A stretch of DNA of 64,000 nt from Acherontichlamydia pituitae (lineage in GTDB: Bacteria; Chlamydiota; Chlamydiia; Chlamydiales; Rhabdochlamydiaceae): contig JAHCAX010000001.1 in assembly GCA_019634675.1 (NCBI GenBank), positions 558,001 to 622,000 of the forward strand, written 5' to 3'. The notes beneath the pieces were generated by a model. That model was not told the DNA's origin, did not search any database, and saw only the letters and a program-made list of their open reading frames with translations. Shown here one piece after another: positions 53,526 through 62,478 of the stretch. Each line of letters begins with the position of its first letter. The first letter of the stretch is position 1. Both the position numbers and the translations under genes were made by a program.

Positions 53526-54191
53526 ATGTCTTTTCAGGAGATTGATGTTTCCACATGGTCCCGCAAGGAGTATTTTGAACATTATCTCCATCGGATTACA
53601 TGCACCTATAGTATAACCGTCAATTTAGACTTAACTAGGCTTCTTAAAGAAATCAAAGAGCGCAATTTCAAGCTCTATCCAACGATGATCTATTTACTCT
53701 CTTTGATCGTCAATAAGCATGAAGAGTTCCGAACAGCTCTTCATGATAATGGCAAAGTGGGCGTTTTCGATCTTGTCCATCCTTGCTATGCAATTTTGCA
53801 TAAAGATAGCGAGACCTTTACGAACATTTGGACCGAGTACACTCCATCGTTCTCTGAATTTTATAACAGGTATTTGTCAGACGTTCAGAAGTATGAGAAA
53901 GTCCAAGGTTTTATGGCAAAACCGAATATGCCGCCGAACAGTTTTACTATTTCGAGCATTCCCTGGATAAGTTTCACGGGCTTCAACTTGAACTTGCCAA
54001 AGGTTACAGACTATCTTCTGCCGATTTTCACCACAGGTAAGTATTTCGAACAGAATGGCAAAATTTGGCTGCCCCTTGCTGTTCAAGCGCATCATGCCGT
54101 CTGCGATGGGTTCCATGCAGCGAGATTCATTAATGAACTGCAAGAAGCAATGAATAACCTGTTCCTGAATGATATTTGCCCTGGAAGATAA
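53526..54191 (+). CDS. Chloramphenicol acetyltransferase-type (type A CAT) acyltransferase
   Basis: 221 aa, the size of type A CAT. The active-site signature QAHHAVCDGFH is intact, with the HH pair at 189-190 and the structural Asp. PxxTISSIPWISFTGFNLN is typical of CAT. Acetyl-CoA dependent O-acetylation is expected; whether chloramphenicol is the natural substrate is unknown. It starts one base after the dnaE stop, so it is translationally linked to dnaE. I do not recall a CAT at this place in C. trachomatis. No mobile element surrounds it, which argues for an old acquisition. Confidence 0.9.
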   Translation: MSFQEIDVSTWSRKEYFEHYLHRITCTYSITVNLDLTRLLKEIKERNFKLYPTMIYLLSLIVNKHEEFRTALHDNGKVGVFDLVHPCYAILHKDSETFTNIWTEYTPSFSEFYNRYLSDVQKYEKVQGFMAKPNMPPNSFTISSIPWISFTGFNLNLPKVTDYLLPIFTTGKYFEQNGKIWLPLAVQAHHAVCDGFHAARFINELQEAMNNLFLNDICPGR

Positions 54192-54192
54192 A

Positions 54193-54768
54193 ATGAAATT
54201 GCTTTCTATTTTACTTTGCCTCGTGCTTTTATCTAATGGATGTCCTCCTAAAAAGGAGAGTAAAGATTCAATTGGCCCATTAAATAAAGTAAGAGATTAC
54301 GTAGTTATTCCATTGTTTTTAACAAATGAGATCTCTGATCGAGAAATTTTGTTCAACTATCTAGTTGAGTCATTAGAAAAATTAGGAAATGTCGACATCT
54401 CAACCGAATGTATCAATAACATACCTCGTTCCAGTGCTGGATTCCTCATTTCAATCAGTAAGCTTCAAACGTCAAAAACCGGATCTATTGATATCGTTGC
54501 TGAGGGAGAGCTTGTTATCAATAAATATAAAACTAGCTGTAATGTTTAGAAAACTACCTATCTCGATCCAACTTTGCCATATCCTGTTAACGAAGAAAAT
54601 GGGATCGCATTCAAAAAAGATTCTTCAGCTGCAACTCCTGATTTAAAAACTATCATCACTCAAATGATCATCCAGTTTTCCGAACAATACCGACAGGACA
54701 ATCCTGATTCAATTGCAACATTCCATATTTATAAACGAATGTTTCAAGATGAGGTTGCTTCGAAATGA
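54193..54768 (+). pseudogene. Lipoprotein gene interrupted by an in-frame amber codon
   Basis: The first part, 54193-54549 (118 aa), has a signal peptide with lipobox LLSNGC and a mature domain starting PPKKES. It stops at TAG (54547-54549). The same frame then stays open for another 72 codons to TGA at 54766-54768, reading TTYLDPTLPYPVNEENG through FQDEVASK. The protein was probably about 191 aa with one sense codon mutated to TAG. Readthrough or a functional truncated form cannot be excluded. Codon use is more AT-rich than its neighbours. It overlaps nothing and follows the CAT gene by 1 bp. Function unknown. Confidence 0.65.
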
Positions 54769-54900
54769 TGTTTCAATGATTGAAACTCTTTCTAAGTTAG
54801 TGTAAAATTTCCTTTCATAACGAAATGAATATTTTGGTTTTTTTGAGTTTTCCCCTTGGAAAAATTCAGACTCCTAATCGGTGTTTCGTAATTCCCTCTA

Positions 54901-54929
54901 TTGACAAAATGGATAGAAAGAAGGAGAAT
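54901..54929 (+). promoter_or_regulatory. Candidate promoter of the BamD-like gene
   Basis: A perfect TTGACA (54901-54906), a 17-bp spacer and GAGAAT (54924-54929, four of six). It lies about 70 bp before the BamD-like ATG at 55001, in a 232-bp gap that otherwise holds only a small hairpin (tttcaa/ttgaaa near 54770). Confidence 0.35.
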
Positions 54930-55000
54930 TTCCTACACTCTACAGGTTGACTCCTGATCCCTTTTGCATCGACTGCTTAGGGTAAAAAAAAGGATTGATG

Positions 55001-56149
55001 ATGTTCAAAAAATTTCTTGCTCCTCTTTGCTTCACATCGTTGTGCTTGATCGGCCTTCCCCTTCAGGCGGCATATACGATCAGTAATGGAAAATTGATGA
55101 ATTCGAACGAAGTCGCAACGATGTCCGTTCAGGAGCATTACAGCGCGGCCATGGACGCCTATCAGCAAAAGGATTGGGAGATTGTCATTCGGCACGCAAC
55201 GATTGTGATCAAGAATTTCCCGGGAACCCCATTTGCGCAAGACGCTCTTTATTTATTGGGAGTGGGTTATTTTCAAGTCCGCGAATATGAGCTCGCTAAT
55301 CAGAACCTGACATCCTATCTAAAAAAACAAACGACTCCTAAATATTTCGAAGAGGCGATCCAATACAAATTTAAGATCGCTGAGAAATTCCATGGTGGCG
55401 CAAAGAAGCACATGCTCGGATGGGAAAGCATGCCTAAATGGATCCCTGCCCGCGATGAAGCGATTGCAATTTATGATGAAGTGATCACAGCCCTTCCCCA
55501 TCATGAGCTAGCAGCTCAAGCTCTCTTCGGCAAAGCTCAGCTTTTATTGAAAGACGAAGAGTATAAATCAAGCGTTGAAACATACCAGACATTGATCCGA
55601 AGGTTTCCAAAACATCCACTTGCAGTCGAGAGCTACATCGGCGTCGGCCAGGTCTATTTGATCCAATCCCAAGACCAATATCCCGATCAAGACTATCTCG
55701 ACTTAGCTGAAATCAACTACCGCAAATTCCGCCAAGACTTTCCAGGCGAAGAGAAGCTGGGCGTCGCAGAAGGGATGCTTTTTGAAATGAAGGAAATATA
55801 TGCAAGCCACCTCTACGAGATCGGAAGATTTTATGAGAGGACTGGCAAACCGCATGCTTCTTACATCTACTATACGCGGATCATTGCAAAATATCCTGAC
55901 ACAAAAGTTTCTCAACTGGCAAATCGACGGCTTCATAAGCTCAATTATAAACCGGATGGCCGGGATTTGCAAAACGATGTGAAAGAGGCCATTCAAAAAG
56001 AGCCTTCAGCTCCCTCAGAGCAATCCAAGCCAAAGCTTCGCAAAGAGACGAAACAGCCTTCCTTGTTGGAATTGCCGGTCACTGGGCAAATTGTCCAAAC
56101 CGAAGAGGAGCGTGCTATGCAAAATGAGAACCCAACGGACAAGAAGTGA
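55001..56149 (+). CDS. BamD-like TPR outer-membrane assembly protein
   Basis: 382 aa from the ATG at 55001 (AAGGA 6 nt upstream; two nearby starts add one or two residues). A signal peptide (FLAPLCFTSLCLIGLPLQA) is followed by TPR-type repeats: SVQEHYSAAMDAYQQKDWEIVIRHA, FAQDALYLLGVGYFQV, and later AAQALFGKAQLL, HASYIYYTRIIAKYP. There is no lipobox, unlike E. coli BamD. The C-terminal 60 residues are Lys/Glu/Pro/Gln rich. It matches CT547 by position and layout. The stop overlaps the next start (GTGA). Confidence 0.85.
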   Translation: MFKKFLAPLCFTSLCLIGLPLQAAYTISNGKLMNSNEVATMSVQEHYSAAMDAYQQKDWEIVIRHATIVIKNFPGTPFAQDALYLLGVGYFQVREYELANQNLTSYLKKQTTPKYFEEAIQYKFKIAEKFHGGAKKHMLGWESMPKWIPARDEAIAIYDEVITALPHHELAAQALFGKAQLLLKDEEYKSSVETYQTLIRRFPKHPLAVESYIGVGQVYLIQSQDQYPDQDYLDLAEINYRKFRQDFPGEEKLGVAEGMLFEMKEIYASHLYEIGRFYERTGKPHASYIYYTRIIAKYPDTKVSQLANRRLHKLNYKPDGRDLQNDVKEAIQKEPSAPSEQSKPKLRKETKQPSLLELPVTGQIVQTEEERAMQNENPTDKK

Positions 56150-56742
56150 GAATTTTTTTTTTCACAGTTCCCTTTCTCCTTCTCATAGCCGGCTGCGGTT
56201 ATCGCTTCCAGGAAGAAAAGCCATCTGAAGGGCCGGTAACGATCAGCGTTCCTTACATTCGAGGAGACATCGAAGGGCAATTGAATACAGAGCTTGTCCG
56301 GGTCCTCTCGAATGATCCCCATTTCGAATACCGCCAAAATGGGGGGATGGTCGTTTTGGAAGTGGCCGTCGTCAATGATGGAGACGAAAGGATTGGTTAC
56401 CGTTATGACAGAAACCCGTCAACGGGAAAACGAAGGCAGAACATTGTAGGGACGGAAAATCGACGGAACTTGACTGTTGAAGTTAAGCTGATCGATTCGT
56501 ATACCGAGGAAACCATTATCGGACCGGTGCATGTCAAAGCTCGCGCCGATTATGACTATGTCGATCCCAATTCTGTCAGAGATCTTACTTTTACTAACTC
56601 AGCTGGCAAGACGCAAACCGTCATCAATTTTTCTTTAGGCCAGCTCGATTCGACAGAAGGGGCCCACGACGATGCAGCTGTGCCTATCTATCGGCAGCTT
56701 GCTCAAAAGATCGTGGATGGGATCGTAAGCCAGGGATGGTAA
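56146..56742 (+). CDS. LptE-like lipoprotein
   Basis: 198 aa from GTG 56146, which overlaps the previous stop. A short signal peptide with lipobox LIAGC, then GYRFQ, as in LptE, the outer-membrane LPS-assembly partner of LptD. ISVPYIRGDIEGQLNTELVRVL and the beta-rich middle fit the LptE (LPS-assembly lipoprotein) family. It matches CT548 in place and length. LptD is not in the window. Confidence 0.8.
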   Translation: MRIFFFTVPFLLLIAGCGYRFQEEKPSEGPVTISVPYIRGDIEGQLNTELVRVLSNDPHFEYRQNGGMVVLEVAVVNDGDERIGYRYDRNPSTGKRRQNIVGTENRRNLTVEVKLIDSYTEETIIGPVHVKARADYDYVDPNSVRDLTFTNSAGKTQTVINFSLGQLDSTEGAHDDAAVPIYRQLAQKIVDGIVSQGW

Positions 56743-56786
56743 GAAAGTTTGTTTAATCATTGATATGGGTTCAGAGGAGAAAGAGC

Positions 56787-57221
56787 ATGGAAGGGCTGCC
56801 TGTCAAATCAGAAATTGTTCGTCCTGCTGTTATTGAATCCCTTCCCGAACTGCTGGAATGGGTCCACGATCAAATTCGCGCTTCTGAACTCCCTGTCAAA
56901 ATAGCGCGAAAATTCGAGCTTGCTTTAGAAGAAGCTATTGTCAATGTTATCGAGCATGCATACCCTGAAGAGCCAGGTGCGGTTGTCCTCAAAGCTAATT
57001 ACTTTCCTGAACAAAAATTCGAATTTGTCATCGAAGATCAGGGCATCCCTTTTAATCCGTTAAATGAGATCAAAGTCAATCAAAGCGACGAACAAGAGAT
57101 CGCTATCGGCGGATTGGGGATCACATTTTTGAAAACATTTGTAGACCATGCTCATTATGAACGGTTAGGAAATGCGAATGTCCTTATAGTCACTAAGAAC
57201 CTTAAGAACCTATCCCAGTAA
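56787..57221 (+). CDS. rsbW: RsbW-type anti-sigma factor / serine kinase
   Basis: 144 aa from the ATG at 56787, with GAGGAG 7 nt upstream. A GHKL ATPase fold: the N-box in LALEEAIVNVIEHAY, the G1 box FVIEDQGIPFNP, and the G2 box GGLGITFLKTFVD. In chlamydiae it belongs to a partner-switching system with RsbV antagonists and an RsbU phosphatase; the direct sigma or metabolic target is debated. It equals CT549. Confidence 0.93.
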   Translation: MEGLPVKSEIVRPAVIESLPELLEWVHDQIRASELPVKIARKFELALEEAIVNVIEHAYPEEPGAVVLKANYFPEQKFEFVIEDQGIPFNPLNEIKVNQSDEQEIAIGGLGITFLKTFVDHAHYERLGNANVLIVTKNLKNLSQ

Positions 57222-57254
57222 TATGCTTCTGTTGATTTTTCGGTATAGAAGAGC

Positions 57255-57689
57255 TTAATGCTTCTTGCCAATCGCCGAGATGATCGCTTCCGTATCTTGC
57301 ACTTCCGTCAGAAAGTGTTGAAGGATTTTCAGAATATACTTAGGCGTGTTGTAAACACCGCTAGTCCGATAGACGATTTCAAGTCTTGGCTTATTTCCTT
57401 GGAGCAAGGCGATGAGGGTAGTGGTCGTTGGGATCTCATCGATGACTTGAGGAACGATCCAGATCGCAAATTGATCATTGAACAAAGTCACCTTATCCGG
57501 TGTTTCGATGATATGAAAATATAGGGTGAGATTGGCCTCATTGACCGAGTGTTCCAGTTCGGCGCTGTTCAACAACCCCATTTCATGGAGCAGCCGTAGG
57601 TCGACATGGATGATCCCGTCAGGTATCCATTTCTGCAAATTTTGACTAAATTCCTGGTACGAATCTTCCAAAACTACTGGATTGATCAT
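57255..57689 (-). CDS. Conserved chlamydial hypothetical protein (CT550-like)
   Basis: 144 aa, soluble, mixed alpha/beta, without signal peptide or known motif. It sits between rsbW and dacF, exactly where C. trachomatis has CT550, on the strand opposite rsbW. Segments such as FAIWIVPQVIDEIPTTTTLIAL and the mostly hydrophobic core suggest a small compact domain. A linked role with RsbW is possible only by position. Function unknown. Confidence 0.8.
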   Translation of the reverse strand: MINPVVLEDSYQEFSQNLQKWIPDGIIHVDLRLLHEMGLLNSAELEHSVNEANLTLYFHIIETPDKVTLFNDQFAIWIVPQVIDEIPTTTTLIALLQGNKPRLEIVYRTSGVYNTPKYILKILQHFLTEVQDTEAIISAIGKKH

Positions 57690-57730
57690 CGGTAACCAAC
57701 GCCTCCCTTAAGGACACCCCTACACTGTTT

Positions 57731-57760
57731 AGTTTAGTATTTATTACCCCCCTCTGTCAA
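57731..57760 (-). promoter_or_regulatory. Candidate promoter of the CT550-like gene
   Basis: On the minus strand TTGACA (57755-57760, perfect), an 18-bp spacer and TAAACT (57731-57736), about 42 bp before the gene start. Confidence 0.4.
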
Positions 57761-57957
57761 GGGTATATACTAAAATCTTTACATTGATGGCTTTATCTCT
57801 TTTTTTTAAATTGGAGAGAGGGTATTTTTTACGCACCCGGCTCAAAACCTTTAATATTTGGTCAGCCACATTTAAAGCTAGTGTGTTATACCTTGAGTTT
57901 CCTAGTTTTGGATGTCTTATCATCAATATAGATTTTCTTAAGTAATTGATTGTTAAT

Positions 57958-59298
57958 ATGTTAAATTTAATTTTTCGATGGAGTTCGTTTAGAAAGAAGT
58001 TGTATTTTTCCTTGTTTGCAGCTGCCCATTCCTGCGCTTATGGAACCCTTAAGATGGACATGTCAGCCAAAGCTGCGATCTTGATCAATGAAGAAACCGG
58101 GGCTGTCCTATATGAGAAAAATGCCCATACCCCGCTCTATCCGGCAAGTATTACCAAGGTCATCACCGCCCTCTATACTTTAGAGAAGAAAGGACATGCT
58201 TTAGATGAGGAGTTCATCGCCACCCATGATGCCGTCTCCGCTGTGCATCCTCATATCAGGAGAGCTCATCAAAAAGGACACCCGCCCTATAGACTGGAAT
58301 TTGGAGGAACGCATATCGGCATTAAAGCCGGGGAGGCATTGAACCTAAGGACGCTGCTCTATGGTCTCATGCTGGCATCTGGAAATGATGCCGCCAATGT
58401 GATTGCCCAGCATGTTTCAGGCTCGGTTCCCCAGTTCATGAACGAGCTCAATGCCTATGTAAAGGCAAAAGGGTGCAAGGACACAGTTCTCTTTACTCCT
58501 CATGGTCTTCCCCATCCGGATCATAAGACGACCGCCTATGACATGGCGAAATTGACTCGGATCGCCCTCCAATATCCTGTATTTCGGGATGTTGTAAAAA
58601 CTGTCGCCTATACCCGTCCTCAAACAAATAAGCAGGCTGAATCGGAATTTCATCAGCATAATGCCCTTGTAAAGCCTGGGAAGTTTTACTATCCCAAGGC
58701 AACGGGTGTCAAAACAGGCTATACGACAGCAGGAGGTTACACCCTTGTCGCGTCAGCAGAGGATGAGAACCGGAAGTTGATCGCTGTCCTTCTGGGGTAT
58801 GAGCAGCTGCAGGAGCGTTACAAAGATGCTATAGCTCTTTTTGAAGCGGCCTTTAACGAACCCAAAGTCACTCGGACCCTGTTTTCAAAGGAGTTTGATC
58901 TTTTTTCTTGTCCGATCCATGGAGGAAAAAGACCTTTGCAAGCAACGATTCCCTCTGATCTCGTACTCTCCTATTATCCTTCTGAAGAGCCACAGTTCAA
59001 TGCAAGCATTGAATGGAACTCGATGGAGCTGCCGATCGAGCCCGGGAAGCTAGTAGGACAGATTCGCGTTGCCTCGGTTCCTAAAGGCAAGGTCTTAGTT
59101 CAAATGCCTCTGTTTGCAACGCAGCATGTTGAAGCTACATTATACCATCGTTTCGAGCTTCTATGGGTGGAATGTAAAAGAGGCATCGGACAGAAAACCG
59201 GATGGTTAATGGGTGGAGTAGGAGTTGCTCTGATTGCTTTTGTGTTTTACCAATTTCATCCTCGGCAGAAGAAAAAACAGAAGCGTCAGGTACTCTAG
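57958..59298 (+). CDS. dacF: D-alanyl-D-alanine carboxypeptidase (PBP5/DacF type)
   Basis: 446 aa from the ATG at 57958 (TTG 57946 adds four residues). A signal sequence is followed by the S11 peptidase motifs: SxxK as S64-I-T-K67, SGN in LASGNDAANV, and KTG in VKTGYTTAGGYT. A C-terminal beta domain and a membrane anchor (LMGGVGVALIAFVFYQF) followed by basic residues complete the plan. It trims the terminal D-Ala from peptidoglycan stem peptides. It equals CT551. It overlaps the convergent rsmA gene by 4 bp. Confidence 0.95.
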   Translation: MLNLIFRWSSFRKKLYFSLFAAAHSCAYGTLKMDMSAKAAILINEETGAVLYEKNAHTPLYPASITKVITALYTLEKKGHALDEEFIATHDAVSAVHPHIRRAHQKGHPPYRLEFGGTHIGIKAGEALNLRTLLYGLMLASGNDAANVIAQHVSGSVPQFMNELNAYVKAKGCKDTVLFTPHGLPHPDHKTTAYDMAKLTRIALQYPVFRDVVKTVAYTRPQTNKQAESEFHQHNALVKPGKFYYPKATGVKTGYTTAGGYTLVASAEDENRKLIAVLLGYEQLQERYKDAIALFEAAFNEPKVTRTLFSKEFDLFSCPIHGGKRPLQATIPSDLVLSYYPSEEPQFNASIEWNSMELPIEPGKLVGQIRVASVPKGKVLVQMPLFATQHVEATLYHRFELLWVECKRGIGQKTGWLMGGVGVALIAFVFYQFHPRQKKKQKRQVL

Positions 59299-60137
59299 AT
59301 TCTCTGTGGCCGAAGTTTTTCAAATAAGGCCAGAAACTGTTGTAAAGAAAGCTCCTCGGGTCTTGCTTGAGGGGAAATTCCCATATCAGTTAAGGCTTGC
59401 TCAACTGAAGCCGCAGGAAAGAGGTCTTTAAGTGAGGTCTTCAACATTTTCCGTTTTTTCTGGAAAGCTGTTCGCGTTAAAGTGAAAAATGATTCGGCCA
59501 TGTCGGAAAGGGGCGGAGTCTGCAACTGGCAGTGGACAATGGCTGACTGAACTTTGGGTCGAGGATAAAAGCAGGTTGGCTCTACGGTAAAGCAATAGGA
59601 AGAGTTGCTATAAAAGGCGGCAAATACCGTGAAGCTGCCATAATCAGAAGATCCGGGCGCAGCTGTCATCCGCTTGGCAAACTCTTTTTGGACCATGATG
59701 GTGACCGATTCGATTTTGTCGTGCATGGGCAGCAGCTTTGTCAGGATCGGGGTGGTGATATGGTAGGGCAGGTTGGCCACAACTTTTACCTTCCCGGGAA
59801 TTTTCTCTAGATATTCTTCCAAAGGAAATTTCAAAAAATCTTCCTGAAAAATAGTTAGAGAGCGTCCTTCGGTTTGAAGCCGTTTTAAAGCAGAGGCAAA
59901 ATGGGGATCGATTTCGATTGCAGTGACGTGCGCATCAAATTCAAGGAGGAATTCGGTCAGGGCCCCGGGGCCAGGACCGATCTCGAGCACATGGTCTTTA
60001 GGATGAATACCTGCAGCCTTAATGATCTTCCGAAGGATATTTCCGTCGATCAAGAAATTCTGCGAGAGACCTTTTTTTGCATCAATGCCGAGTTCGTTCA
60101 AGAAGAGGCGCAGCTCAGAGGAGCGGTGCAGTCTCAT
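59295..60137 (-). CDS. rsmA: 16S rRNA (adenine(1518)-N6/adenine(1519)-N6)-dimethyltransferase
   Basis: 280 aa. GLSQNFLIDGNILRKI, the SAM motif VLEIGPGPGALTEFLL, and the catalytic VVANLPYHITTPIL (NLPY motif) are all intact. The ATG overlaps the stop of the SurA-like gene by 4 bp, so the two are coupled. Loss of this methylation gives kasugamycin resistance in other bacteria. It pairs with the chaperone gene as CT354-CT355 do in C. trachomatis. Confidence 0.96.
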   Translation of the reverse strand: MRLHRSSELRLFLNELGIDAKKGLSQNFLIDGNILRKIIKAAGIHPKDHVLEIGPGPGALTEFLLEFDAHVTAIEIDPHFASALKRLQTEGRSLTIFQEDFLKFPLEEYLEKIPGKVKVVANLPYHITTPILTKLLPMHDKIESVTIMVQKEFAKRMTAAPGSSDYGSFTVFAAFYSNSSYCFTVEPTCFYPRPKVQSAIVHCQLQTPPLSDMAESFFTLTRTAFQKKRKMLKTSLKDLFPAASVEQALTDMGISPQARPEELSLQQFLALFEKLRPQRI

Positions 60138-61204
60138 CGGAGCGCAAAGGGTTGAAAGTCGGATGGGAGAGATTCCATCATATGTTTCTCATCATATCCT
60201 AAACGCTCTCGCAATTTTGCAATGTATTGCCCATTTTCTCTAGCTGCAGCTTGCTGCAGGAGCTCATCTTTGAGCTGGTCGGACATTTTTTGAAAAGGGG
60301 GGATCTCTTTTTTCGAGTGATTTTTCAGATAGAAAATCCGGTAAACGGTCGATTGGTCTGCTCGACTGACTTGAGAAATAGGAGCGCTGAACGAACCTGG
60401 CGAAAGCGTTTTCAAAACATCTTTGTGAGCTTGCGCAATGCTTTTTTCGTCAGCTTTAAGATCTGGGGATAGATTGATCGCGACAGGATTTTCATCTGTG
60501 GATTCCGCTTTGATCTCCTCGGAAATGGCTGCAAGGTCTGCATGAGCGGAAGAATGGAGAAGGTCTGAAGCTTTTTTGGCTAATAGCTCGCTCATATTTT
60601 GGTTTGCAGAGCGAAGGGAAAGAACTTGGTACTCCCACTCTTCCATCGCAGGGTTTTTCTCGCAGTATTTTTTATAGGCCTCTTTAATGTCTTGGGGATT
60701 AACGCTGTTAAGAGCTTTTGAGTTGACCCGGTACCACATGATCCTTTGAACGACCATTTCTGCAAAAACCATTTTTCGGGCTTCTTCATACGTCATCCCG
60801 ATTTGGTCAAGGGTCTGAATGATCGCTGGACCAAAGCGATCGAGCATTTCTTCTCGGACTTCAGCATCAGAGACTTTAAGTTCCAAATGTTCTGCATCGG
60901 CCTGCATCAACTCTTGATCGATCATTTGGGCCAGAGTATCCCTCCATTGGGTGGAATAATACTGGAACCGCGCTGCCTTGGACTGGGTGTATTGAGGGTA
61001 GTAGCGCTGCAGAAAAAGGTCCATTTTTTTCATCACATCGATCACAGAGATCGTCTTGCCATTCACTTTGGCTAAAATTCGATTGTAGACGATGAGCTCC
61101 TGGGAATCTTCTTGGGCATACATTCCAGGGATCCCGTTTTGAGCATGGGTGGAAAGTGTAGCGAAAATGGAACTGACAAAAAAGAACAATGGAGCGATTT
61201 TCAT
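60134..61204 (-). CDS. SurA-like periplasmic chaperone
   Basis: 356 aa. A signal peptide (MKIAPLFFFVSSIFATLSTHA) precedes a SurA N-terminal-type domain: ILAKVNGKTISVIDVMKKMDLFL, LAQMIDQELMQADAE, VSDAEVREEM. The second half, around VLSLRSA and FSAPISQ, resembles a degenerate PPIase domain, but I do not see a convincing active parvulin core, so chaperone activity alone is more likely. It probably escorts outer-membrane proteins to the Bam complex. Its end overlaps rsmA. Confidence 0.8.
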   Translation of the reverse strand: MKIAPLFFFVSSIFATLSTHAQNGIPGMYAQEDSQELIVYNRILAKVNGKTISVIDVMKKMDLFLQRYYPQYTQSKAARFQYYSTQWRDTLAQMIDQELMQADAEHLELKVSDAEVREEMLDRFGPAIIQTLDQIGMTYEEARKMVFAEMVVQRIMWYRVNSKALNSVNPQDIKEAYKKYCEKNPAMEEWEYQVLSLRSANQNMSELLAKKASDLLHSSAHADLAAISEEIKAESTDENPVAINLSPDLKADEKSIAQAHKDVLKTLSPGSFSAPISQVSRADQSTVYRIFYLKNHSKKEIPPFQKMSDQLKDELLQQAAARENGQYIAKLRERLGYDEKHMMESLPSDFQPFALR

Positions 61205-61235
61205 AATGTGCCACGAGAGTTGGATTGAAAAAAAC

Positions 61236-62402
61236 TTAAATTTTTATAGCAGATCCAGGGATTAATCGGAATACTGCACCGAAGAATCCATCCATTGAAC
61301 CTGTTTGAGGGAAAGTTTGCAACGGGGTATCAACTAACTTCAAGGGGAATTCATTTTGGAACAGAGCGACTTGCTCTTCATTTTCCTGAGGAAGAACACT
61401 GCAAGTGGCGTAGACGATATGTCCGCCGGGTTTGAGGAAGGCTAAGGCTTCTTTAAAAATCTCTCTTTGAAGGAGCGTGAGCCGCTTGACCATTTCTGGA
61501 TCGAATTTCCATTTCATGTCAGGGTTGCGCCGCAAAGTGCCGGTTCCTGAACAAGGCGCATCGACTAAGACCCAGTCCATCGAATGATAAAGTTGACTTT
61601 TGTGAGCAGCGTCCGGAAGCAGAACCTGGGCATTTTGGATCCCGGCGCGCTTAAGCCTTTTTTTTGCTTCTTGGAGAGCGAATGGGCGGATGTCGTGCAA
61701 ATAAATTTGTCCTCGTCCCTGCATTTTATGAGCGAATGCAAGGGTTTTGCCGCCAGAGCCGGCGCAGTAGTCTAAAACGTGGTCGGTAGGCTTCGGCGCG
61801 ATCAGGTCTCCAATGAGCTGGCTGGCTTCGTCTTGTACTTCGAAAAAGCCCTCTTTGAATTCGGAAAGTGCAAAGAAATTTTCTTTCTTTTTGAAAAGGA
61901 TTCCTAATGCAGAGTGTAGGCAAGGAGCGACATCAAAATCAGCTTTCCATTTATCCAGCAAAGCCTCGCGTGTGGTCTTAGCGGGATTGATCCGAACGGT
62001 TGTCGGCGCTGTCTCGTTGCTTACGGAACAGAATTCCCAGGCTTTTTGCTTTCCTAGACTTTCTTCAAGCAACTGAAAGAATGCTTTTGGAAAGCTGGCG
62101 CGGACGTGCGGTGCGATTGCGGGGTCGTCCCGATATTTTGCTGGATCCCCATCCTTAAAGAAGGCGTAACGCTTTTCCCATGTCACGGGCTTTCCGCAGA
62201 AGTGATCGATCAATCCCCGCCAACGGATCATGGCGTATAAAGAGTCGCAAATAAACTTACGGTCTTTAGACCCAACTGCGCGATGGCTTTTGAAATAATT
62301 TCTTAAAAAAAGATCAAGGGGTTGCGATTGGTTCTCGTAGAGAGCAAGAATACTGAAAAGATGGTGTTCTCGAAAAGAAAGTTGATGTCTCATTTGTTGC
62401 AT
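61236..62402 (-). CDS. RsmB/NSUN-type RNA (cytosine-5-)-methyltransferase
   Basis: 388 aa. An N-terminal RNA-binding region, the SAM site VLDYCAGSGGKTLAFA, the catalytic Cys region VDAPCSGTGTLRRNPDMKWKFD and the second Cys in VYATCSVLPQENEEQV are visible. The NusB-like N-terminal domain of E. coli RsmB is not evident, so the target (16S rRNA or tRNA) is uncertain. The ATG at 62402 or 62393 may be the start. Confidence 0.92.
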   Translation of the reverse strand: MQQMRHQLSFREHHLFSILALYENQSQPLDLFLRNYFKSHRAVGSKDRKFICDSLYAMIRWRGLIDHFCGKPVTWEKRYAFFKDGDPAKYRDDPAIAPHVRASFPKAFFQLLEESLGKQKAWEFCSVSNETAPTTVRINPAKTTREALLDKWKADFDVAPCLHSALGILFKKKENFFALSEFKEGFFEVQDEASQLIGDLIAPKPTDHVLDYCAGSGGKTLAFAHKMQGRGQIYLHDIRPFALQEAKKRLKRAGIQNAQVLLPDAAHKSQLYHSMDWVLVDAPCSGTGTLRRNPDMKWKFDPEMVKRLTLLQREIFKEALAFLKPGGHIVYATCSVLPQENEEQVALFQNEFPLKLVDTPLQTFPQTGSMDGFFGAVFRLIPGSAIKI

Positions 62403-62478
62403 TTATTTTAACATCTAGGATATCGAAAGATAACAGAATTTGCAAGGAATATGACGGCAGCCTACCCGGAGGGGCAAA

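Noticed and set aside
53526..54768. Acquired resistance cassette (CAT plus lipoprotein)
   Set aside because: No insertion sequence, integron site or inverted repeats flank the pair, and it sits tightly against dnaE.
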